From: Stramenopiles sp. TOSAG23-3
Lineage: Eukaryota > Sar
Reading direction: 5' to 3'
Assembly: GCA_900128585.1 (NCBI GenBank)
Contig: LT642175.1
Coordinates: forward strand, 1 to 44,226
Length of the DNA: 44,226 nucleotides
In this document: positions 10,205-19,500 of the stretch, in pieces
Layout: each line of letters begins with the position of its first letter
Numbering within the stretch: position 1 is the first letter of the stretch
Translations under genes and position numbers: made by a program
The notes under the pieces: generated by a model
What the model was told of the DNA's origin: nothing
Databases searched by the model: none
What the model saw: only the letters and a program-made list of their open reading frames with translations

Positions 10205-11614
10205 TTATTTGTTACACTCGCCGTCGTCCTTTGGGGAGAACGGGAATCGGAACGGCCGCTGCCCCACATTTATTCTAACCATTTCGTCTTTTTCCAAAGA
10301 AAGCGCAGGGTAAACCCCGGGCTTCAGCTTGTCCACAGGAACTTGCATGGACCCCAAAAGGCTTCCGTTTAAGAAAAACTTTAACGATCCCTCCTTTGCA
10401 TTAATGAAACAGCCAACAATGTCGTTTTCTTTCCAGCATGATTCTGAATTACCAAATGGTGACGTTTCTCCGGAATGCCACAGCTTTTTGCGTTTGCCAT
10501 CATACCCCCACGAATTCGCGTCATCTCCCACCCCGTCCCCATTCGCATCGTCCCCTACGAATAACGTAGTCGCCCATCCGATTTGCATAATGCCGTTCGA
10601 AACCAGCTCTACTTCGTAAAACTTACAACCGTCGTCCACACTAGCCCACAGCACCCCCGCCGTTCCGTAATTACTGCACCCCTGGACCTCTCCCGTTTCC
10701 CCAAGTGCCAGCTCGCCGCGCAGGCATGAAACAATGACCTTTCCCGCCGTTCCAACAGCGCCAGCTGGCTCTGCAGTCCCTGCAGATTCCCCTGACGCAA
10801 TGGCCCCTTCCGTGCGTTTCTTCTTCTTTCGCTTCTTACGACGAAACCCGGCAAGGACGGCAGATGCCACGTCGTTGGCCCCAGCTTCTGAGAAACTTCC
10901 AGCGGAGGGCCCCAGAACGGCACTACTTGAACCCCCAACGCGAGATTGGATGCCTGACCCGCTTCCCGCCTTCCCACCTTCCCTTCGGTCGCCTTTGTTC
11001 ATGGGCCTCTTTCGTTTTTGACTCGACGATCCAAACATACCAGACCACTTTGGGACCTCCCCATGCCATCCCTCGATACCAGACGATGCCCCCGCTTCAA
11101 ACTCCTGAAACGCCTGCTTCGCCGCCGACCCGAAGCCTTTGCTTTTCTTCTTGTTGTTTCCGTCTTGGGTTTTGTTCTGGTCGCGCTTTAACTTGTTCCA
11201 TTTTTGCAGGTTCTTTTCGTCGTTGACGTGCCGCAGCCTCCGCCCGTTTAAGTCCCTGCACGATCCAAAATTGGTAACCTTCTTGCCCGTGCGCTTGCGT
11301 CCCTCTTGCTTTAGCAAGGCCCCAAACCCACCTTTGCCGCCTATCAGTCCACCCCTTAAGTAGCACCGAATGTCCAAGTGCGTGGACTCCGACTGCTGCT
11401 GCTTCAGCAGGTCCACTGTTAGGGGGCTAAGCCCGACGCAAAAGCGGACAGACTTCGCCGGAAGACCCATGGCTGTTGGAAAAGCGGACCTCAAACGACC
11501 GGCCAAGTAAGCGTGCAGGGCGCCATCATTCTCGTAAATACCAGACGCCGTGCCAGGCAATCCGAAGGCCTGGGCCTCCTTGCCACAATAATGCAAGTGA
11601 GCTTGAAACTCCAT
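10205..11614 (-). CDS. SDE2-like protein fused to a C-terminal SPRY domain
   Basis: The 469-residue protein begins with an SDE2-type ubiquitin-like domain (about 1-93) that ends in Gly-Gly followed by KGGFGALL. This is the processing site known in SDE2, where cleavage leaves an N-terminal Lys (here K94). The SDE2 signature follows: CRDLNGRRLRHVNDEKNLQKW. SDE2 proteins act in splicing of selected introns, telomere silencing and PCNA-linked replication-stress control in the nucleus. A disordered, Lys-rich linker (about 135-280; nuclear signals QKRKRP and RRKKRKKKKR) leads to a SPRY-like domain (about 285-460: YGTAGVLWASVDDGCKFYEVEL, IQIGWAT-like strand, GDIVGCFIN-like strand, LKFFLNG). Human SDE2 has a SAP domain at the C-terminus rather than SPRY. 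The start is ATG at 11614. Confidence 0.85.
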   Translation of the reverse strand: MEFQAHLHYCGKEAQAFGLPGTASGIYENDGALHAYLAGRLRSAFPTAMGLPAKSVRFCVGLSPLTVDLLKQQQSESTHLDIRCYLRGGLIGGKGGFGALLKQEGRKRTGKKVTNFGSCRDLNGRRLRHVNDEKNLQKWNKLKRDQNKTQDGNNKKKSKGFGSAAKQAFQEFEAGASSGIEGWHGEVPKWSGMFGSSSQKRKRPMNKGDRREGGKAGSGSGIQSRVGGSSSAVLGPSAGSFSEAGANDVASAVLAGFRRKKRKKKKRTEGAIASGESAGTAEPAGAVGTAGKVIVSCLRGELALGETGEVQGCSNYGTAGVLWASVDDGCKFYEVELVSNGIMQIGWATTLFVGDDANGDGVGDDANSWGYDGKRKKLWHSGETSPFGNSESCWKENDIVGCFINAKEGSLKFFLNGSLLGSMQVPVDKLKPGVYPALSLEKDEMVRINVGQRPFRFPFSPKDDGECNK

Positions 11615-12750
11615 TGAATGAGAGAGGAGATGGAAAGATAGATAAAAAGGTAGGGACCGATTTTGTCCTTGTGGCGTATTATGGCTATCCTGCGTAATAA
11701 TACAGTGAAAATAAATTATTATGATTTTCTTTCATTCTTTCCACTGTCGTTGGTTTCCCTGTTTCACTTTTCTTTTCCCCAACCGGACGGACCACCATCC
11801 AATCCAATCCAACCCAAAAAAAAAACATCTTCCTTCCTTCCTTCCTCCTTTCCTCCTCTTCTATTTTTATTATTATACCTACTACTACTAGCTACTACCA
11901 GCAGTATTATTATGTATATAAATAATAATAATAAAAAATGTATAAAATATTGATGACCTCATCATTCTATTGTACTGCTATATTATAATATAACACATCA
12001 CCACCATTGAGTTTGTTTGAGAAAAAAAGAAGAAAGAAAAAAAGAAGAAGAAAAAATAAAAAAAGAAGAAGAAAGAAAAGAAAGAAAAGAAAGAAGAAGA
12101 CAAGAAGAAGAAGACCCCATCCATCAAATAATGGTCGGTGGTGATGGAGTTAGGTTTACAATTTAGATATATATTATATATAATATAATAATAGCACTGA
12201 ATTGTATTGAATGGTGTCTAGCCCTGTGTTATAAATGTTATATACGAATAGTGAGTCATTAATAGTAGGAAGAGAGTACAAGAAAGGAAGGTGAAATTCG
12301 ATTGTCTTTTATCAGCGTTTACATAGTAACTATAGTTAAAGTACATTAAAGTAAAAACACACCACCACACTATCAGATGTATAAAAATTAATATTTTATA
12401 TACAAATACCTCCTTTTTTTCTTCTCTTCTTCTTCTCTTCTTCTATCTTTTATCTTCTTCTTTCTTCTCTTCTTTTTTCTTCTTCTTCTTCTTCTTTCTT
12501 CTTCTTCTTTTCTTTCTTCTTCTTCTTCTTCTTCTTCTTCTTTTTTTTCTTCTCGAAAGCCGGGCGGGGGGACGGGCTGTATGTGGTACGGCGGTACTCT
12601 AATCTGATCAACAATTTTTTATTAATGAAAGAGGAGGTAAAAGGTTTTTTTCAGCAAATTTTCGACAGTTTAATTGAAAAGAGAAACAGAAGAAAAAGAA
12701 GAAGAAGAAAAAGAAGAAGAAGAAAAACAAGAAAAAGTTACTCACCCACC
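11615..12750. other. Divergent spacer SDE2/PCCB with inverted purine-pyrimidine tracts
   Basis: This 1.1-kb spacer contains a purine GAA/GAAA tract (12022-12113), AT-rich sequence, a pyrimidine TTC/TTCC tract (12413-12556) and a second GAA tract (12684-12738) directly before the PCCB start. The frame upstream of the PCCB ATG is open through the last tract, but that would give a poly-Arg/Lys leader and starts only at GTG, so I treat it as 5' UTR. Confidence 0.6.
12413..12556. repeat. TTC/TTCTT pyrimidine tract
   Basis: About 145 bases are almost pure pyrimidine on the + strand, 200 bp upstream of the PCCB ATG. The tract is complementary in composition to the GAA tracts at 12022-12113 and 12684-12738, so triplex or fold-back structures are possible. 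Confidence 0.9.
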
Positions 12751-14382
12751 ATGAACTTTTCGTTGCTTTCTCGAAACTTCGGTGTAGTTCGCCATGGTCA
12801 CCCTGGACGTTGCATTGCTCGCTCCTTGGCTTCTTCAAGTGGGCCTACGCCTACACAAATAAAGACAGCATTTATGAAAGATTTGGAAGAAGAGAAACAA
12901 GCTGCCCTCCTTGGCGGCGGTGAAAGGCGGGTCGAAAACCAGCACAAGAAAGGGAAGCTGACTGCCCGGGAAAGGTTGGAGCTGCTGCTTGATGACGGAT
13001 CCTTCCGAGAGTACGACATGTACAAAAGTCACCGTTGCACCGATTTTGGAATGGGGGAGGAACAATACCCAGGCGACGGGGTGGTAACCGGCCACGGTTT
13101 GATCAATGGGCGACCGTGCTATGTCTTTTCCCAGGACTTTACCGTGTTTGGCGGAAGTCTTTCAGAAACGCACGCCGAGAAAATTATGAAAGTAATGGAC
13201 AAAGCCATGCTCACGGGCACGCCTGTCGTCGGCCTCAACGACTCCGGCGGCGCGCGTATCCAAGAGGGGGTGGCATCGCTAGGAGGCTACGCGGACGTGT
13301 TCCAAGCAAATGTGCTCGCGTCCGGGGTGATTCCGCAGATCTCAATGATTATGGGCCCGTGTGCCGGTGGGGCTGTGTACTCCCCTGCCATGACCGATTT
13401 TATTTTCATGGTCGAAGACACTTCGTACATGTTTGTAACGGGCCCGGACGTCGTGAAGACGGTGACGCACGAAGAGGTGACCCAGGAGGAGCTTGGGGGG
13501 GCCAAGACGCACACCTCCAAAAGTGGGGTTGCCCATGGATCGTTTGCGAACGACGTCGAGGCAATTCGCCAATTACGGCGGTTCTACGAGTTCCTACCAT
13601 TGAACAACACCGAAGGCCCCCCGGTAAGAGAAGATGCGTCGGATTCCCGCTCTCGCGAAGTTCCGCTGCTCCAGAACATTGTCCCCGACGACCCCAACGT
13701 GCCCTACGACATGAAGACCATTGTCCACGGGGTGCTGGACGATGGTGATTTTTTTGAAATCATGAAAGACTATGCGAAAAACATCATTGTAGGTTTTGGC
13801 CGCATGGAAGGGAAAACTGTAGGTGTTGTCGGGAACCAGCCGAGCGCTTTGGCCGGCTGCCTGGACATCAACGCAAGCACAAAGGCGGCACGGTTCGTCC
13901 GATTTTGCGATGCTTTCAACATCCCCATCGTCACCTTCGTTGACGTCCCCGGGTTTCTTCCAGGAACGGCCCAGGAATACTCCGGCATCATCCGCCAAGG
14001 GGCGAAACTGCTGTACGCGTACGCGGAAGCGACGGTGCCAAAAATTACCGTCATTACTAGAAAGGCGTACGGTGGCGCGTACGACGTCATGGCGTCAAAG
14101 CATTTGCGCGGCGACGTGAACTATGCATGGCCAGGCGCGGAAATCGCAGTTATGGGAGCTAAAGGTGCGGTTGAAATTATTTTTCGTGGTAAAAATATTG
14201 AAGAGAATACCTTGGAATATTCTAAAAAGTTTGCCAATCCAATGTCGGCAGCCCGGCGCGGGTTCGTTGACGATATAATCGATCCGCAGACTACGCGCAC
14301 GCGTATTTGCGAGGACCTTGAAATTTTAGAAAACAAGAAACTGGAGAACCCGTGGAAGAAGCACGGTAACATTCCTCTTTAA
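12751..14382 (+). CDS. PCCB: Propionyl-CoA carboxylase beta subunit, mitochondrial
   Basis: The 543-residue protein is the carboxyltransferase subunit that moves CO2 from carboxybiotin (on PCCA) to propionyl-CoA, forming methylmalonyl-CoA in the matrix for odd-chain fatty acid and branched amino acid breakdown. Both crotonase-like halves are visible, with the two oxyanion-hole glycine motifs [16 protein letters not shown] (about 202-217) and [15 protein letters not shown] (about 437-451). The hallmarks [19 protein letters not shown] (about 162-180) and the C-terminal KKHGNIPL match the animal enzyme closely, and the length is as expected. Residues 1-30 form an Arg/Ser-rich mitochondrial presequence. 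The ATG at 12751 has a strong context (cccaccATGa). A matching PCCA gene is not in this window. Confidence 0.97.
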   Translation: MNFSLLSRNFGVVRHGHPGRCIARSLASSSGPTPTQIKTAFMKDLEEEKQAALLGGGERRVENQHKKGKLTARERLELLLDDGSFREYDMYKSHRCTDFGMGEEQYPGDGVVTGHGLINGRPCYVFSQDFTVFGGSLSETHAEKIMKVMDKAMLTGTPVVGLNDSGGARIQEGVASLGGYADVFQANVLASGVIPQISMIMGPCAGGAVYSPAMTDFIFMVEDTSYMFVTGPDVVKTVTHEEVTQEELGGAKTHTSKSGVAHGSFANDVEAIRQLRRFYEFLPLNNTEGPPVREDASDSRSREVPLLQNIVPDDPNVPYDMKTIVHGVLDDGDFFEIMKDYAKNIIVGFGRMEGKTVGVVGNQPSALAGCLDINASTKAARFVRFCDAFNIPIVTFVDVPGFLPGTAQEYSGIIRQGAKLLYAYAEATVPKITVITRKAYGGAYDVMASKHLRGDVNYAWPGAEIAVMGAKGAVEIIFRGKNIEENTLEYSKKFANPMSAARRGFVDDIIDPQTTRTRICEDLEILENKKLENPWKKHGNIPL

Positions 14383-14386
14383 AAGT

Positions 14387-14408
14387 GTTTTGTCGAAAGA
14401 AAACACCC
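14387..14408 (+). terminator. Short hairpin just after the PCCB stop
   Basis: GTGTTTT and AAAACAC form a 7-bp stem around a short loop within about 25 bases of the stop codon. It may help 3'-end formation or be chance; no test is possible here. Confidence 0.25.
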
Positions 14409-14673
14409 CACCGCGGGTTGCACAACTTTTTAGCTCGCGTCGAGCTTCGTTGAAAGTTCAGAAGGTATGCGGGTAAGATCTTAATTCGCACTTTACGTGA
14501 CACCGAGAAGAAGCATTTATAAATCGCGGTAACCGTAATTTTAGTGTTTGTACTTCTTCGTAATTAGTAAAAGCAGTTTGTCAGTATGATAGTGCGTTTT
14601 TTTTATTTTTAAAATTTATATTCGATTACGCACACTAACCCAAACGACCCTCTCCCGATACTCCAACCCAGAA

Positions 14674-14886
14674 ATGGCAAATTCCCTGTCTGGTTTGCAA
14701 GAGATTAGAAAACGAGCGCCTCCAAAACATTCACGACGCTGCTTGGAAATTCACACAGGGGCCATTTCACTTTTGAGTGAGGCACCGGATGAGGAAGTTG
14801 ACTACGGGTCATTTGACATCGACGCAAATCCAAATACCGATTCGGATCATACACGGAGTACACCTGAGAATGATAGTCAAGACTAA
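14674..14886 (+). CDS. Possible small protein, unrecognised
   Basis: This 70-codon frame starts with ATG in a fair context (cagaaATGg) and encodes a protein with a basic N-terminal third (residues 12-22) and an acidic, Ser/Asp-rich C-terminal half. I do not recognise it. In its favour, local base composition is more balanced than in true spacers, and about 290 bp with a TATA-like stretch (about 14516-14522) lies upstream. Against it, the last about 25 bases coincide with the far end of a dispersed repeat copy, and a frame of this length can arise by chance. It sits between convergent PCCB and the KH gene. Confidence 0.35.
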   Translation: MANSLSGLQEIRKRAPPKHSRRCLEIHTGAISLLSEAPDEEVDYGSFDIDANPNTDSDHTRSTPENDSQD

Positions 14887-15017
14887 GTGTATATATTGAT
14901 TAAAAATCACCGGAGCAGAGGAGCAGATGTAATGGACAAAAGGAGCAAATTCAATTTCGCGGTACATGAGGAGAATAAATTTTAATTACTTCAACAACAG
15001 CCAATCTTTTGTTAAAA
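14862..15017 (-). repeat. Dispersed repeat copy downstream of the KH gene
   Basis: Read on the minus strand, 15010 to 14931 aligns without gaps to 28231-28310 (+), with about 68 of 80 positions identical. Beyond a variable middle, the blocks AATCAATATA and ACTTAGT-TTGACTA also recur in the same order. It starts with the shared AACAAAAGATTGGCTGTT end. Confidence 0.8.
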
Positions 15018-15123
15018 TGTATACACCAAAGGCCAAACGTTTTCACGTGTGCCTAAATCATACAGACGTACGTACACCAACCCACATGTTTCTACAGGAA
15101 TTAAACGTTTTAGAAATCCCGGG

Positions 15124-16236
15124 TCAAATGACCAAAAGTTCTCGCAGTAAATTTTGCGCGATAAAACATGCCTCGGGGGTACCAAACAGCTTAAAATGTC
15201 TCAATCCGTCAACTTCCTCCCCGGAGAAGATCAATTTGGCCCCGCTGGTACTTTCTAGGTGCTGCAGTCTCTTCCCGTATTTTCCAATCACTTTTCCTAC
15301 CATATTTGCCTGCAGCTGCCCCTGAAACTGATAAAAACTGTCGCTATTTATATGACAGGAAGGCGGGTATACAAACCCATATCCGAAACCTTCTGCCCCC
15401 CAACTGTCCTTGTTCCCGCCATTTACAATTACAGAACCGTCGGAGCACGTCTCTGGGGTTGAATACTTCGTAGAATTTGTAAACGATATGCGAAGGATCA
15501 AAACCACTGCCTGCGTAATCGATTCAACATCACCGTAAACATGAAAAATAGCCTCGAGCCCAGAGTCGGGAGTAACTTGAATTTCTGCTCCTGAAACCCG
15601 CTTGATTGCTTTTATACTCTTTCCTTGCTTTCCTATTATTGCACCTACATGTGTACTTGCGACTATCAATTTAAAATGCAGATGCTTTTTTGTGCCTTTT
15701 CTCCCTTTCCTCGTGCACGTGTAATCTTCCACCGTCGCTCCTATTGCACTTACAGCGCTTGCCACTGAGTGCCAGCTGCCTGACAACTTCAGTACTCGTT
15801 CGCCCCGGGAATAGCGTTGCTGCACCCTCTGGGAGACACTTAAATTTGTGCCGGTGGCAGCTTCGAGCGACCTTATATTTACACCATTTTGACCCTTAAT
15901 AGCACCAACAACATAGTCCTGCAGTAAAAGTTTTGCCTCAACCGTTGTGTCTTTTGGGAACCCATTTTCTGAAAGAAATATAGCCAGACTGCTCGGCAGA
16001 CTATCGTTGCGCTGGCTAGCTGGGACAAACGGTTTCGAGCTAGCATCCAGCTGCATTTTGTCCCAAAAAAGCTTGGCTGTACGAACACGAACCAAAACGA
16101 ACTCACTGGTTTTAGAAATGCCAGGGCTTTCGAAACGGTTCTTTGGCAGTCCCTGCTTTTCCAATCGTTTCAGTGTTCCTAGTGGTATTTTCAATTTATT
16201 TGTTGTTTTGTTGTTTGTTGTTCTAATACTTGCTTT
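15124..16236 (-). CDS. Triple KH-domain RNA-binding protein (5' end in a gap)
   Basis: Three KH domains are visible, each with a GxxG loop: VVGAIKGQNGVNIRSLE (GQNG), VGAIIGKQGKSIKAIK (GKQG) and MVGKVIGKYGKRLQHLE (GKYG). This organisation is that of PCBP/hnRNP K/NOVA-type proteins, which bind C- or U-rich single-stranded RNA in splicing, stability or translation. The third KH is at the extreme C-terminus. The start is unknown: the frame is open up to the N run (16237-16272) and beyond it to 16491 without an ATG. A polypyrimidine-AG acceptor sits at 16386-16387, so an upstream exon or a start inside the gap is likely. The first downstream ATG, at 16056, would still include all three KH domains (310 residues). 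Confidence 0.85.
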   Translation of the reverse strand, partial: KASIRTTNNKTTNKLKIPLGTLKRLEKQGLPKNRFESPGISKTSEFVLVRVRTAKLFWDKMQLDASSKPFVPASQRNDSLPSSLAIFLSENGFPKDTTVEAKLLLQDYVVGAIKGQNGVNIRSLEAATGTNLSVSQRVQQRYSRGERVLKLSGSWHSVASAVSAIGATVEDYTCTRKGRKGTKKHLHFKLIVASTHVGAIIGKQGKSIKAIKRVSGAEIQVTPDSGLEAIFHVYGDVESITQAVVLILRISFTNSTKYSTPETCSDGSVIVNGGNKDSWGAEGFGYGFVYPPSCHINSDSFYQFQGQLQANMVGKVIGKYGKRLQHLESTSGAKLIFSGEEVDGLRHFKLFGTPEACFIAQNLLRELLVI

Positions 16237-16272
16237 NNNNNNNNNNNNNNNNNNNNNNNNNNNNNNNNNNNN
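16237..16272. other. Assembly gap (36 N)
   Basis: Thirty-six unknown bases fall in the 5' part of the KH gene. The frame on both sides agrees only if the gap length is right, which cannot be assumed. Confidence 1.
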
Positions 16273-16559
16273 TATTACTAAAACTACCCCGGGCGGCTTT
16301 TTTTCGAGTGAGTGTGTACTGCTCCCGGTCCCCTGCCTGTACCTTTGTATTTTGTCTATTAACACCGCATCAATATCAAACAGGTCTAAAGAAAGAAAAA
16401 AAGAAGAAAATGAAGAAGACGAAGACGAAGACCTGAGTGTAATATCTCTCGATGAATGATATATATACGAGGAGTAGTAGGGATATATTTTTACAAATTT
16501 AAAATATTATTATATATATAATTGTAACCACAGTATCATTTCCATTGGCTCACTATTCT

Positions 16560-19500
16560 TTAATTACAAAAGCCATGTAAAAACAACGAAGAATCAAAAT
16601 CCAAGCAAACTGTGTCGAAGTAATGGGAAAATCGTCTTTTCTTTGAAATTTTCCGTCGCATATTCTCTAGCATATTCATTTTTCGAACTATTCCAGCATA
16701 GAGAAGCACATTGTGTCGGCAGAAACTCCCTGGTGCCACCCCTACGGTTCGCAATGGCAAGGAACCCTCCATGGTCTCAACAAGCTCTTTGCCCCTGGAT
16801 TGGGCCTTGTAGAACAATGCGTTGCTTGGCTCAACTCCTGCCAAGTTCAACAACGCAATTTCCTCGTTCCAAATCGCGTGTCCTTTTACGGTATTTTCGT
16901 GCAGTGCATAGGGTTCTGGTTCCCGTTTTGCAAACAACTGAAAATCTGCTAATTGGGCACCGCGTAAACTACGGCCAATATGTTCGCCCAGCACGTCTTC
17001 GTTGCGAGGCTCAGTCCTGACCATTGGGTTTTCGTGCCAGGCCCTTGGATTTTGGAGAAGCCCCCACTCTTGGCGAAATGTTTTTCCCTCGGGGCCTTGG
17101 CACGTCTCTCGCCTTGGCCGTGACACAATGTCAACGAACGACATGGACTCATAAAACTGGACGAGCTTGTTCAGTTCAGTGGCAGAATCGCTGCCTTTGC
17201 TGGCGTCAGCCGCCGTTGTGGCGTCCTTCGTTTCGCTGCCCGCAGTGGTACCAGGCACCGGCGTTAGAAATTCATACTGTGCGATTCTTTCCCCCGGTGA
17301 CAAAATGTAGTTCGTTGGTGGGCTGGCGCTGAAAAAGTTCTGGCAGACGACTACCATTGGTCGTTTTGCTTTCTTTATGATTTTTCCAGTGGCGGCGAGT
17401 GATTTTGAATGGACACAAACCCCATTCACATGCGTCAAATACCACCCTGGGGAAATTATTGTGTTCTTCATTTTCGAACCTGTAAATCTATCATTTGATA
17501 TTCCCTCGATTTTCAGTCCATCTTCATTGTCTGTTTCTAGCAAAGTTAATCCTAGCGGGCCACGCCCTTCAAAGCGAACTTCTACCGATTGGTGCCTGCG
17601 CGCTGGGAGAAGGCTAGGAACCGTTTCCTCTTGTTCCTGCGCATCAATGGGCAAGGCACCATGGTATTCAGGGCATTCGGCGACCGCGTCTAGGTCCAGT
17701 GCCGGCCCCAGGTCCTTTCCGAACAACGTGCCAAACATCCGGAGGCTAAAGGGGTCAATTTCCAAGTCTATGATGGTATTAAGTTCCCTGAAAAACTGTA
17801 AAAATTCAATCGAACCTTCCGCTCCGGGGTCTTCTGTCTCTTTTGTGCGACGGAAAAACTCCTCAACCGGCAACTGTGCCCCTTCGGGTAAGTTTAAAAC
17901 AGGCTTTAACGAAACTTTGGAATTGGATTTCCCCCAAAATTGAAGAGTAAGAATGATTCTTCGAAGATCGCAGTGAAACAAACAGGTCATAAGATACAAG
18001 TTGACTACATCAAATTTCAAGCCCTCGGCCACGCATACCAAGTGAGCTTCCTGGAGCACCTCTGAAACTGGCATCTTGGCGAACGGGATGGTTTTGATTT
18101 TCATGTTGGAAAGCTTTTCGGTGATCGTGTTTGCAGTCAATATAATTGGCCGCTTGCTCCGTTTGGCCAGGTTCTGCACGGCAGAAAAAAATCCACGGTC
18201 CCCGGCGTCTTCGAACATTGCTACGTTGTCGACTTCTTCAAACAAAATGATCGACGATTTACTGGCGTGCGACTTTTGCTCAGCTTCTTTCCCCGCGCGC
18301 TGCTTGGCGTTTGAGTTGCGCTTCTTTGCCACTTTGCGTTTCTTGGGTTCGGGGGGCAGGCTGCTGTCAGAAACCTTTGCAGGATCGGGCGCTCGGATAC
18401 CAGGTAGTCGATGGGACTGCGTGGCCTCTCCAAACAATTGCAAAATTTTAGAGCGTCCGCGAGTCGAGCTGGCATTCACTTCAATAACTTCGTACCCTAA
18501 CTCCGCAGCGCAGGCGTATACAGCCGCACTTTTCCCCGCCCCGCAAGGCCCAACCATAAGCACAATTGAGCTGTTTTCTTCCTCTTCGTCCGAGTCGGAG
18601 TCGTAATAGTAGTCCCACGAACTACAGCTGGATTCATCGCGTGTTTTTTGAAAATCTTTCAACCATGACACAAGTGACGATGCAGCAAAGGCGTTTCCGC
18701 ATACCTCTGAGGAGCGCATAGGGCGGTACTTGTGCGACCACATGTCGTCGGAGCGGGAGTTATTTCCGCGCCCACCGTTCGGTGGGGGGTCGGCCTTCTC
18801 TGCCGAAACCACCTTGCGGCTTTGAAGCTTCTTTTCGATGGCAGTTCGGGCCAATTTAAAGGTTTGCCCCCGCGACACGGCCGGCAGGGCCTCGACCTTT
18901 CGCATACTATTGGCAAACAAAAGCATTTGATCTAGCTGGCGTTGTACATCTTCCCGTTCAAGGTACACCGGGATTTCCCCTAACGTGGTCGGCAGAGCGT
19001 CCTGTGCAACCTCCGGCACGGCCTGGTTGCCCTTACCCTCCTCCCCGAGGATGGACGCGATCTCTAGTTTTTCGTCAAACCACCTGCACAGTGGGATGCC
19101 GGCCGCATCCCCCGCCGTGTCAAAAGGGGGTTCTGGGGTCTCCAACAGCGTGCCCTGCGGAACGGATACCTTTTCGGCCGGTCGTTCTTTGCTGATCAGA
19201 ACTTTGCCTAATTCGGGGTGGTAGCAGAACGAGGGGTCGGTGAGGCTCCAACTCACGGGCCTTGGCAACAGAGACTCGTTTTGCACCGACGGCAGCCCCG
19301 CTTTCGCGCTATTGTCAACGACGGAGGCTGCTTTCTTTCGAGCGGCCTGCGACCGATCGGCCACAGTCTTAAAAAATGGGTTTATTGCCTTTCCTGCAAA
19401 GAAATTTGCGTGATCCTGCCGCTGCTTCATTAGATCTTTTCTAAGCGTCTCCTGGGCCGTCCGAGCGACAGACTCGCGCCGTTTCCTTTTCAAAATGGCC

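Noticed and set aside
12583-12750. N-terminal extension of PCCB starting at GTG
   Set aside because: It would encode a poly-Arg/Lys stretch from a GAA microsatellite; the ATG at 12751 gives a proper mitochondrial presequence and a strong context.
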